This document shows positions 1 through 6,853 of a stretch of 64,000 bases of DNA, piece by piece. The notes below the pieces were generated by a model, which saw only the letters and a list, made by a program, of their open reading frames with translations, had not been told where the DNA came from and ran no database searches. A program made the position numbers and the translations under genes. The stretch covers positions 3,968,001 to 4,032,000 of the forward strand of contig CBDFNJ010000002.1 in NCBI GenBank assembly GCA_965250115.1, read 5' to 3'. Each line of letters opens with the position of its first letter. Within the stretch, counting starts at the first letter, position 1. The stretch comes from CBDFHB01 sp965250115 (lineage in GTDB: Bacteria; Acidobacteriota; Vicinamibacteria; Marinacidobacterales; SMYC01).

Positions 1-19
1 GTTGGAATAGTCGGGGCTT

Positions 20-853
20 TCACGGCTTCTTCGTCGGATCGACGTAGAGCTCTTTCGCCCTCTGGCCCGCTTTGACCACGGCCTTGATTAGCGTCACGCG
101 GAGCTTTCCCTCTTCCAGCTCGAGCAGACCGTCGATGGTACAACCTGCGGGCGTCGTCACCTCGTCCTTCAAAACAGCTGGATGGGCGCCGGTGGACAGC
201 ACCTGCCTTGCCGCTCCCATCGTCGTTTGAGCCGCTAGAAGCGTCGCCACGTCCCTGGGAAGGCCCATCTTCACCCCGGCCTCCGCGATCGACTCGAGAA
301 TGACGTAGATATATGCGGGACCGCTCGCCGAGAGGCCGGTCGCCGCGTCCATGTGCTTCTCGTCCATGACCACGGTGCGGCCGACGGTGTCGAAGAGCTG
401 CTCCGCCATCTCAAGGTGCTCATCCATCGCCGCCTTGCCCCGACACAGAACCGTCATCCCGGCGCCGACCGAGCAGGGAGTATTCGGCATCGCGCGGACG
501 ACTGGATTGTCAGGCGAGAAGTACCGCTCGATGGCGAGGGTCGGAACCGAGGCCAGAACGGAGATCACGAGCTTGTTCTTCGTGACGCTCGGGCTGATGC
601 CCTTGCAGACTTCGTCCATCATTTGCGGCTTCACGCAAAGGAGAACGATGTCCGCCTCCTCGGCCGCCGCGCCGTTGTCCGTGTGGACGCGGAACGGGTG
701 CTCGCCGTCGAGCTTTTCGGCGCGGTCACGATGTCGCACCGTCGCCACGAGCTCGGACGGCACGAAAAGTCCCCTCGCAAGAAAGGCTTCTGCGAGTATT
801 CCCCCGAGCTTGCCCAGTCCAATGATCGCGAGCTTCTTGTTCAGTCGTTCCAT
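20..853 (-). CDS. proC: Pyrroline-5-carboxylate reductase
   Basis: Catalyses the last step of proline synthesis, NAD(P)H-dependent reduction of 1-pyrroline-5-carboxylate, in the cytosol. The 277-residue protein has the family's full length. An N-terminal Rossmann fold carries GLGKLGG at about residues 12-18. The C-terminal dimerisation domain carries the conserved SGPAYIY segment near residue 174 and a DEVTTPAGCT stretch. The start is the ATG 19 bp after the dinB stop, so it is probably the last gene of the dinB transcript. Nothing looks unusual in the sequence. Confidence 0.97.
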   Translation of the reverse strand: MERLNKKLAIIGLGKLGGILAEAFLARGLFVPSELVATVRHRDRAEKLDGEHPFRVHTDNGAAAEEADIVLLCVKPQMMDEVCKGISPSVTKNKLVISVLASVPTLAIERYFSPDNPVVRAMPNTPCSVGAGMTVLCRGKAAMDEHLEMAEQLFDTVGRTVVMDEKHMDAATGLSASGPAYIYVILESIAEAGVKMGLPRDVATLLAAQTTMGAARQVLSTGAHPAVLKDEVTTPAGCTIDGLLELEEGKLRVTLIKAVVKAGQRAKELYVDPTKKP

Positions 854-871
854 GATGTCCCCATTGTAGCC

Positions 872-2080
872 TCACTCGCGCGAGTCGTCGGTGCCCGACG
901 GCGCAAGAGGGTGGAGCCTCGTTTCCTTCAGCAGCGAGGCGCGGGCCACACTACCCTTGCCAAATCTGGACTCGAGCCTGTCCCGAGCACGGCTCAGCTT
1001 GTCGTCCTTTTCTTCCCTGCCGAAGAGCGTCAGCTGACGAGGCGCTCCCCTTGGGGTCAGGTTGGAGAGGCTTATGCCGAGGAGCCTTACCTTGCGACCC
1101 CGGGCCTCGACTCGATCGAGCTGCGCCAAAGCCGTGCGATAGATTTCTCCGGCGTCGTCGATCGGATCCCTCAGCGTTCTGGCTCTTGTTTCGGTAACGA
1201 ACCGCTCGTCGCGAAACTTGAGCGTCACAGTGCTCCCCCGAACTCCGTGTTTCCTCAGACGCACCGCGACGGCGTCGGCGAGTCGCAAGAGCGTCTTGTG
1301 AACGAGGTCCAGATCAGAGATGTCCTCCGCAAACGTCGTTTCGTGACCGATGGACTTGGCCTCATGATGTGGCACGACGTCGCGGTCGTCGATACCTCGG
1401 GAGAGCTTCCAGAGGTGCCCGCCGAGCTTTCCGAGACGAAGCTCTTTCGGCGAGGTTTTCCAGAGGTCGCCGATCTTGTGAAACCCCTTCTCGTGCAGCC
1501 ACTGGGCCGTCTTGGGACCCACGCCCCAAAGCCTCCTCACGGGAAGCTCCTTCAAGAAATCGAGCTCCCCTCCCGCCGGTACCGCGACGAGCCCGTCAGG
1601 CTTTTCGAGGTCCGATGCAATTTTTGCGAGGAACTTGTTCGACGCGACACCGATGGAAGCGCGGAGCTTCTCCCTGGCCCAGATGTTCTCCTTGATCTCT
1701 CGGGCCAGGGCGACGCCCTTGTCGGGGACCGCAATCGCGCTCACGTCGAGAAACGCCTCATCGATGGAAATCGGTTCGACGAAATCGGTGTAGGAGTTGA
1801 GGATCCACATGATCCGCTTCGAGGTCGCGGCGTATTTCTTCATGTCACCACGAAGGTAGACGCCTCCCGGACAGAGACGGTACGCGCGACCGATCGGCAT
1901 CGCGGAGTGGACTCCGAAGCTGCGCGCTTCGTACGACGCCGCGGCCACCACGCCACGGCCCATCCCGCCCTTGGGATCCGCTCCTACGATGACGGGCTTT
2001 CCTAGAAACTCGGGGTGGTCACGCTGCTCGACGGAGGTATAGAAGGCGTCCATATCCACGTGAAGAATCGTGCGCGGCAT
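872..2080 (-). CDS. dinB: DNA polymerase IV (Y family)
   Basis: Error-prone translesion polymerase of the Y family. In 402 residues one sees the palm motif DMDAFY (catalytic D9), the SIDEAFLDV motif (D108, E109), a helix-hairpin-helix region around RLWGVGPKTA, and a C-terminal little-finger domain. No obvious C-terminal beta-clamp motif could be assigned by eye. It follows the microcompartment genes on the same strand after an 81-bp gap and is probably read through into proC. No LexA-type site was recognised in the gap. Confidence 0.96.
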   Translation of the reverse strand: MPRTILHVDMDAFYTSVEQRDHPEFLGKPVIVGADPKGGMGRGVVAAASYEARSFGVHSAMPIGRAYRLCPGGVYLRGDMKKYAATSKRIMWILNSYTDFVEPISIDEAFLDVSAIAVPDKGVALAREIKENIWAREKLRASIGVASNKFLAKIASDLEKPDGLVAVPAGGELDFLKELPVRRLWGVGPKTAQWLHEKGFHKIGDLWKTSPKELRLGKLGGHLWKLSRGIDDRDVVPHHEAKSIGHETTFAEDISDLDLVHKTLLRLADAVAVRLRKHGVRGSTVTLKFRDERFVTETRARTLRDPIDDAGEIYRTALAQLDRVEARGRKVRLLGISLSNLTPRGAPRQLTLFGREEKDDKLSRARDRLESRFGKGSVARASLLKETRLHPLAPSGTDDSRE

Positions 2081-2161
2081 GAATTTGTTCCACGCGAACT
2101 CACCGGGTCCAAGAGCCCCGGCTCGCGAAACGCTCTGCGCCTCTCGTTTAAGAAAGTACCG

Positions 2162-2383
2162 TCAATAGCCCAGCCTCTTGCAGTAACCGCTGTTGTAGCA
2201 GGGGCGGTCGGGCTCGATCACACAGCTCTCTCGGATGGGAAAGTCGAGGTCCTCGCTACACTCGGGCCCGTGGTAGATCTCGAGCAGGGCAGAGTGAAGG
2301 TGAGCTCGCGATCGCCCCCCAGCGGCGAGACGCTTGCTCAGCTCTTCCCGAACGAGCCGTCTGACGTCGTCGCGATAAATCAC
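2162..2383 (-). CDS. Small cysteine-containing protein of BMC locus, possible encapsulated cargo
   Basis: A 73-residue protein with no family I recognise. It starts at a GTG overlapping the upstream pentamer gene by 4 nt (GTGA), which argues that it is real and translationally coupled. Residues 4-20 form a charged amphipathic helix (VRRLVREELSKRLA), followed by a Gly/Ser-containing break. This resembles the encapsulation peptides that target enzymes to microcompartment shells. The rest holds C42, C54, C62 and C68 plus H30 and H38, a pattern that could bind zinc or an iron-sulfur cluster. Both function and targeting are inference. Confidence 0.72.
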   Translation of the reverse strand: MIYRDDVRRLVREELSKRLAAGGRSRAHLHSALLEIYHGPECSEDLDFPIRESCVIEPDRPCYNSGYCKRLGY

Positions 2384-2655
2384 GTTGCCTCGAGCTCGAC
2401 GTGGTCGACGACGGCGATAACAGCCGCGTCGAGGGGGCTCTCGAGGCGGTCGGACACCATCGAGGCGGAACGGCCTTCCTGAACGACGAGCACACGATCG
2501 CCCTCGCCGGCACCGACACCATCGACGGCGAGCACCGCTGTACCTCGAGGTCGCTCGTCGATTCCGAGGGGCTGCACCATCAAGAGCTTCCGACCCTCGA
2601 GCTTGTAGTGTTTCGCGGTCGCAACGACCGAGCCCGTCACCTCGCCGAGGATCAC
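2380..2655 (-). CDS. BMC pentameric shell (vertex) protein, EutN/CcmL family, copy 3
   Basis: Forms the pentamers that cap the vertices of a bacterial microcompartment. The 91-residue protein opens with MILGEVTGSVVAT and has the family's GRKLLMVQP and AVDGVGAGEGDRVLVVQ segments, ending in a D-AVIAVVD strand. Start GTG overlaps the stop of the preceding pentamer gene by 4 nt, and its own stop overlaps the small downstream gene. Third of three tandem BMC-P paralogues, which are clearly diverged from one another. Confidence 0.93.
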   Translation of the reverse strand: MILGEVTGSVVATAKHYKLEGRKLLMVQPLGIDERPRGTAVLAVDGVGAGEGDRVLVVQEGRSASMVSDRLESPLDAAVIAVVDHVELEAT

Positions 2656-2960
2656 GAGCCGCTCCTTCGATGCGCCTGGGTAGATTCGTTCCGTCTTCGC
2701 TCGTTCACTAGATCCACTTTGCCAACGATACTGGCGTCCGCGGGAACACGATCGGGAAGAAATGCAAAGGCGGCCTCTTTGCCGCGGACATAGATCACCC
2801 GTTCACCGACCCCGACGCCGACGCCGTCCAGCGCCACGAGCAGTGCTCCGTCTGGAGAGCCGGAGAATGTCACCGGTTGGATGACGAGCAGCCTGCGACT
2901 CTCTAGACCGGGATCCTTGAGCGTGGCCACGACGGTCCCAACGACCTCGGCGAGAAACAT
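2652..2960 (-). CDS. BMC pentameric shell (vertex) protein, EutN/CcmL family, copy 2
   Basis: 102-residue BMC-P protein beginning MFLAEVVGTVVAT, with SRRLLVIQPV and ALDGVGVGVGERVIYV typical of the EutN/CcmL fold. An open frame continues upstream to 3131, but that extension overlaps the preceding pentamer gene antiparallel to nothing meaningful and lacks family similarity; the ATG at 2960 lies 4 bp after the previous stop and matches the family's start. A charged, Arg-rich C-terminal tail of about 15 residues (NERRRNESTQAHRR) extends beyond the usual end. Confidence 0.93.
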   Translation of the reverse strand: MFLAEVVGTVVATLKDPGLESRRLLVIQPVTFSGSPDGALLVALDGVGVGVGERVIYVRGKEAAFAFLPDRVPADASIVGKVDLVNERRRNESTQAHRRSGS

Positions 2961-2964
2961 GGGC

Positions 2965-3249
2965 TTATCGGCTTTCCCCGCCGAGAGGCATGTCGACCTC
3001 GTCGACGATACCGGCGATCGCGGCATCCACCGGGCGGTCCGCGCAGCCCGAAACCATACGGGCAGAACTACCGGAGATGACGAGGACGAGATCCCCAACC
3101 CCCGCATCGACGGTATCGACGGCAATGACATAGTTGTCCTTGCGCTGACCGTCCGGTCCGACAGCCTGGACGACGAGGAGCTTGAATCCCTCGAGGCGCT
3201 CGTCCTTGCGCGTCGCCACGACGGTGCCCGCCACTCTGCCGAGTATCAT
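2965..3249 (-). CDS. BMC pentameric shell (vertex) protein, EutN/CcmL family, copy 1
   Basis: 94-residue BMC-P protein starting MILGRVAGTVVAT, with FKLLVVQAV and AVDTVDAGVGDLVLVI segments and the closing AAIAGIVDEVD strand. First of three tandem pentamer genes, 39 bp after the hexamer gene. Its insert GPDGQRKDNY before the central strand is a little longer than in the other two copies. Three BMC-P genes in a row are also known from the fucose/rhamnose-type loci of Planctomycetes and Verrucomicrobia. Confidence 0.94.
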   Translation of the reverse strand: MILGRVAGTVVATRKDERLEGFKLLVVQAVGPDGQRKDNYVIAVDTVDAGVGDLVLVISGSSARMVSGCADRPVDAAIAGIVDEVDMPLGGESR

Positions 3250-3288
3250 GCCGCTTCGAAGCCCCTCCTAGGGCGATGTCGACTTCCG

Positions 3289-3588
3289 CTACTTGCTGTT
3301 GGTCTTGCCGATCGGAAGCCGGTCTTCGAGACTACTGTGGGGCCGCGGGATGACATGCACCGAGATAAGCTCCCCGACACGTCGCGCCGCAGCCGCGCCC
3401 GCGTCGGTGGCCGCTTTACACGCCGCCACGTCGCCGCGGACGATCGCCGTCACATAGCCCGCTCCGATTTTCTCGTAGCCCATCAAGGTCACCTTCGCCG
3501 CTTTGACCATCGCGTCACAGGCTTCGACCATCGCGACGAGACCTTTGGTCTCGATCATGCCCAATGCTTCACCAATAGAATCCGCCAT
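3289..3588 (-). CDS. BMC hexameric shell protein, PduA/EutM/CcmK type
   Basis: Single-BMC-domain protein (99 residues) that forms the hexagonal facets of a microcompartment. Visible features are GEALGMIETKGLVAMVEACDAM-type N-terminal strand and helix, the pore loop KIGAG near residues 40-44, close to KIGSG of PduA and EutM, and VAACKAATDAGAAAA before the last strand. It is the only hexamer gene in the window, and no trimeric (tandem BMC) gene is present. A good ribosome-binding site (GGGAGGA) precedes the ATG. Located between the aldolase and the pentamer genes. Confidence 0.96.
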   Translation of the reverse strand: MADSIGEALGMIETKGLVAMVEACDAMVKAAKVTLMGYEKIGAGYVTAIVRGDVAACKAATDAGAAAARRVGELISVHVIPRPHSSLEDRLPIGKTNSK

Positions 3589-3620
3589 GAATCCTCCCAG
3601 TTATCGAAAAAACGTCCTTA

Positions 3621-4388
3621 CTAGTTTCCACTGACTTCGCGAATTGCATCCGATATAAGCGTGACGAGCTCGCCCCGAGTGAGTTGGATCATTTCGTCGC
3701 CATTGCCGACAGCTTCCGCGGGAACGGGACAGGCGTCGCCGCCCGGCGGCCCGTCGAGCCGATAGACCTTCTGGCGCAGGTCGAGCAGGCGCGAGACTTC
3801 TCTCCTCGGGAGGAGCCGCTCGCCACCAAGCTGGCGCGAGATCAGAGTTATCTCGGCAAAATGCTCGATCACCTCCATCTTGTAGTACGCGTCGAGGATA
3901 TCCCGTCCTACGGTGAGCGCTCCGTGGTTCGAGAGCAAGACGCCGTCCGAGGTGCGCACGAGTCGATCGACGGACTCCGCGAGCTCCTTGGTGGATGGCG
4001 TCGCGTAATCGGCCAGCGGAATGCACCCGAGTGTCACAACGACCTCCGCGAGGACCGCCCTGTTCAAAGGCACGCCCGCCACCGCAAAACCGGTGCACTT
4101 GGGCGGGTGAGCGTGAACGACAGCTTTGACGTCGGGTCTCGCGCGATAGACGGATAGGTGCATCTGAATCTCGGTCGAGATGCGACCCGACGAGCGCTCT
4201 TTACCCTCCATATCGCAAGTCACGAGCATCTCGGGCGTCAGGTAACCTTTGCAGACGCCCGCTGGAGTGCCAATGACTTCGTTCTCACCGGTTCGAACAC
4301 TGAGGTTGCCCTCCATCGCGGCGATGAAACCGTTCGCGTAGAGGCGTCGCCCCGCTTCACAAAGGTCCTCTTTGAGCTTGTCGTCCAT
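3621..4388 (-). CDS. Class II aldolase (L-fuculose/rhamnulose-phosphate aldolase type) with C-terminal encapsulation-type helix
   Basis: 255-residue zinc aldolase. Metal and catalytic residues are E73 (TEIQMH), H92 and H94 (HAHPP) and H155 (NHGAL), at the same numbers as E. coli FucA. It would cleave a deoxyhexulose 1-phosphate to lactaldehyde and dihydroxyacetone phosphate. After the catalytic domain a Gly/Pro-rich linker (about residues 212-232) leads to a terminal amphipathic helix, RGELVTLISDAIREV, as expected for a cargo-targeting peptide. Adjacent shell genes support this. The exact sugar substrate is not shown by the sequence. Confidence 0.9.
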   Translation of the reverse strand: MDDKLKEDLCEAGRRLYANGFIAAMEGNLSVRTGENEVIGTPAGVCKGYLTPEMLVTCDMEGKERSSGRISTEIQMHLSVYRARPDVKAVVHAHPPKCTGFAVAGVPLNRAVLAEVVVTLGCIPLADYATPSTKELAESVDRLVRTSDGVLLSNHGALTVGRDILDAYYKMEVIEHFAEITLISRQLGGERLLPRREVSRLLDLRQKVYRLDGPPGGDACPVPAEAVGNGDEMIQLTRGELVTLISDAIREVSGN

Positions 4389-4390
4389 CC

Positions 4391-4669
4391 CTAGCTCGCC
4401 CTTTGAAAGGCGTCGCGACAGCGTTCGGAACAGAAGAAGTGGCGTTCGCCTGCTCGATGCTCGACGATGGCCCGCGCCTCGGGAAGGTGGAGACCGCAGA
4501 CGGGATCGCGAACCATCACACCCTTGTAGACGGCGGTTGCGTGACCCGAACGCGCGTCACGCACCTGTCGTGGCGCCCCTCCGCTCATCCACAGAGCGAC
4601 CTTACGTAGCGCGAGCCGGGCCAAGAACATAATCAACAGGAAGTACAAAAAGCGAACCATCGGTCTCAA
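4391..4669 (-). CDS. YHS/TRASH-like metal-binding small membrane protein
   Basis: 92 residues: one N-terminal membrane segment (about residues 5-20), a short linker, then a cysteine module with DPVCG (C58) and FFCSERC (C80, C84) ending in RDAF, typical of YHS and TRASH-type metal-binding domains. Probably faces the cytoplasm or periplasm as a metal sensor or chaperone; no target can be named. Its ATG overlaps the stop of the upstream TPR gene by 4 nt and it ends 2 bp before the aldolase start, so it is probably co-transcribed with the microcompartment genes. Confidence 0.75.
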   Translation of the reverse strand: MRPMVRFLYFLLIMFLARLALRKVALWMSGGAPRQVRDARSGHATAVYKGVMVRDPVCGLHLPEARAIVEHRAGERHFFCSERCRDAFQRAS

Positions 4670-5262
4670 CTTCCCGGGTGCGCGGACTTCAAGGCCTCAA
4701 GCTCTTCGGCTACGCCGGACGCTTCGGTCGAGCCGGGGGCCACGTCGATGAGCCGCTCCCACATCGCGAGGCCGCCCTCGATGTCCCTCTGGACGTAGAG
4801 CTTGATTCTACCCAGAGAGAGCAGACTCGCGGGATGGTTCGGGTCCAGCCGGAGCGTCTCCTCATAGGAGGCAACCGCAGAATCGAGGTTCTCCGCGTTG
4901 AGATAGCAGAGCGCGAGCTGATTTCGCAGGTGAAGATCGGAAGGTTCGAGCTCGACTGAGGCCTCGAGCCAGACGATGGCCTCCGGATAGCGGCCCGCAT
5001 CCATGTACAGGCGACCGAGCTCGGCTCGCGGCCCTGGGTTGTCAGGCTCGGACTCCGCCCTGGCCTCGAGTCTTTCGATCTGCTCCTGGTCGAGCTCGCG
5101 CCTCGCCTGCTGATCGTCGAGTCCAATGGACGAACTCGATACCACTGGCGAATTGGATGCGATCGGATTGGAAAGCCCCGGTGACAGGGCACGAAACAGG
5201 AAGTAGCCGGCCGCGACCCCGAAGGACAATCCCGAGACGAAGAAGAGCAGATCTCTTTTCAT
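4666..5262 (-). CDS. Membrane-anchored TPR protein
   Basis: 198 residues with an N-terminal membrane anchor (about residues 6-24), a Ser-rich linker, and three to four tetratricopeptide repeats from about residue 80 (for example AELGRLYMDAGRYPEAIVWL, and NPNHP-like turns). The layout resembles the TPR half of CcmH/NrfG, but no cytochrome maturation genes are nearby, so the assignment stops at a protein-protein interaction scaffold. It is the first gene of the tightly overlapped run leading into the BMC genes, 47 bp downstream of the glycosyltransferase stop. Confidence 0.8.
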   Translation of the reverse strand: MKRDLLFFVSGLSFGVAAGYFLFRALSPGLSNPIASNSPVVSSSSIGLDDQQARRELDQEQIERLEARAESEPDNPGPRAELGRLYMDAGRYPEAIVWLEASVELEPSDLHLRNQLALCYLNAENLDSAVASYEETLRLDPNHPASLLSLGRIKLYVQRDIEGGLAMWERLIDVAPGSTEASGVAEELEALKSAHPGS

Positions 5263-5309
5263 GGCTCAGCGGCACAGTCTATCAGCAATCCGCTGCCGGC
5301 AAAAAGGGT

Positions 5310-6818
5310 TCAGGAACTGTGGCCTTCGGCCACCGGCCTTCGGACGTCGAAAGCGGGCCGACTCAAAATGCCGCTCTCCCAAAGAGATAGGATGCCGGTA
5401 TAAAGGAAGCCGACCTGAAAGAGTACGAGGAAGGGAATCGACCCGAAGATCTGGTGACTCGCTGCGTATGCCGTGGTGAGCGTGAAATAGACGCCGAAGA
5501 CGAGCTCGGCGAAAGAGAGCCTGCCGCGCGGACCGCGATATTTCTTCAGCGCCCAGCGATCGCCTTTGGATTCGATCCGATACTTCGGAGTTCTCACAAA
5601 GCTCGCGTCGCGGCCGAACAACCCCTCGAGCACCGCTCTGGCGTTGTTCAAGCTCATACCGATCCCGAGCGAAAGTAACATCGGCAGCACTTTTAGCCGG
5701 CTCTTCCAGTCTGCGTAGACCTCTCGTTGGGACACGATGCAGAAGCTCATTACCGAGACGGTGGCCGCCATGAACAGGGGAATGTCGATGAGCAGCATCT
5801 CCCGCCATCCCATGTCGAAACGGATCACAATGCTCGGGAACATCAAGAGCGAGAGGAGCACCATCAAGGGATAGGCGATATTGGCGGTGAGGTGAAAGAT
5901 GGCTTCCACTTTGACGCGAAGCGGGAGCGCGCTCGCGAGGATACGGGGCAAGAGCTTGCGCGCGGTTTGAATAGATCCCTTGGACCAGCGATGCTGCTGG
6001 GTCTTGAAAGCGTTGATCGAGACCGGAATCTCGGCGGGGGCCACGACGTCGGGAAGAAATACGAACTGCCAGCCCCGCAGCTGCGCTCGGTAGGAAAGAT
6101 CCATGTCTTCCGTCAGGGTGTCGTGCTGCCAGCCGCCGGCATCCACGATCGTCGTCTTGCGCCAAACGCCGGCGGTGCCGTTGAAATTGAAGAAACAGCC
6201 CGAGCGGTTTCGCCCACCGTGCTCGAGTATAAAATGCGCGTCGAGAAGAATGGCCTGAACCCGGGTCAGAAGCGAGTAGTTTTGGTTGATATGTCCCCAA
6301 CGCGCTTGCACCAGGCCGACTTTCGGGTCGACGAATTGGTGCACCACCTCTTCGAGAAAGCTGGGCTCGGGCACGAAATCGGCGTCGAAAATGGCGATGA
6401 GCTCTCCCTGCGCCCGCGTGAGGCCGGCCGCGAGCGCTCCCGCTTTGAAACCAGTTCGGTCCCGGCGATGAATGTGGTGGATGTCGATGCCGCTCTGTCG
6501 GTGGTAGTCGATACGGCGCCGAGCGATCTCGGATGTCTCGTCCGTCGAATCGTCGAGCACTTGAATCTCGAGGCGCTCGCGCGGATAGTCCAGACGACAT
6601 ACCGCGTCGATGAGGCGCTCGATCACGTAGAGCTCGTTGTAGATGGGAAGCTGTACCGTGACAACCGGCAAGGAAGCGAAACGGCCCTTGGGCTCGGGAC
6701 GACGATGACGATAGCGGTAATAGAGGAACACCATCAGGTAGCGGTGGGCTCCCAGGACCACGAGCGCGAGGAGCACCGCGAAATAGAGGATGAGGAGACA
6801 TGTGTCCGACGAGAACAT
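5310..6818 (-). CDS. Processive GT2 glycosyltransferase, cellulose-synthase-like membrane protein
   Basis: About 502 residues. The cytoplasmic GT-A domain shows the nucleotide-sugar motif DDSTDET, the metal motif DADFVP, the acceptor motif TEDMD and QQHRW (QxxRW), all hallmarks of processive GT2 enzymes. One N-terminal and about four to five C-terminal hydrophobic segments frame it. Likely polymerises or transfers sugars across the inner membrane; the product is unknown. The start is the ATG at 6818; an upstream ATG at 6869 would overlap the divergent gene. It may head the transcript that continues into the BMC locus. Confidence 0.88.
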   Translation of the reverse strand: MFSSDTCLLILYFAVLLALVVLGAHRYLMVFLYYRYRHRRPEPKGRFASLPVVTVQLPIYNELYVIERLIDAVCRLDYPRERLEIQVLDDSTDETSEIARRRIDYHRQSGIDIHHIHRRDRTGFKAGALAAGLTRAQGELIAIFDADFVPEPSFLEEVVHQFVDPKVGLVQARWGHINQNYSLLTRVQAILLDAHFILEHGGRNRSGCFFNFNGTAGVWRKTTIVDAGGWQHDTLTEDMDLSYRAQLRGWQFVFLPDVVAPAEIPVSINAFKTQQHRWSKGSIQTARKLLPRILASALPLRVKVEAIFHLTANIAYPLMVLLSLLMFPSIVIRFDMGWREMLLIDIPLFMAATVSVMSFCIVSQREVYADWKSRLKVLPMLLSLGIGMSLNNARAVLEGLFGRDASFVRTPKYRIESKGDRWALKKYRGPRGRLSFAELVFGVYFTLTTAYAASHQIFGSIPFLVLFQVGFLYTGILSLWESGILSRPAFDVRRPVAEGHSS

Positions 6819-6853
6819 CGTCGTATCGTAGACTCTTGCCCCCGAAAGCCCAA

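Noticed and set aside
353..2005. Long plus-strand open frame of 550 codons
   Set aside because: It runs antisense to proC and dinB, has no recognisable domain, and reflects high-GC codon bias.
2961..3131. N-terminal extension of pentamer copy 2
   Set aside because: The extra 57 residues lie over pentamer copy 1 in another frame and lack shell-protein similarity.
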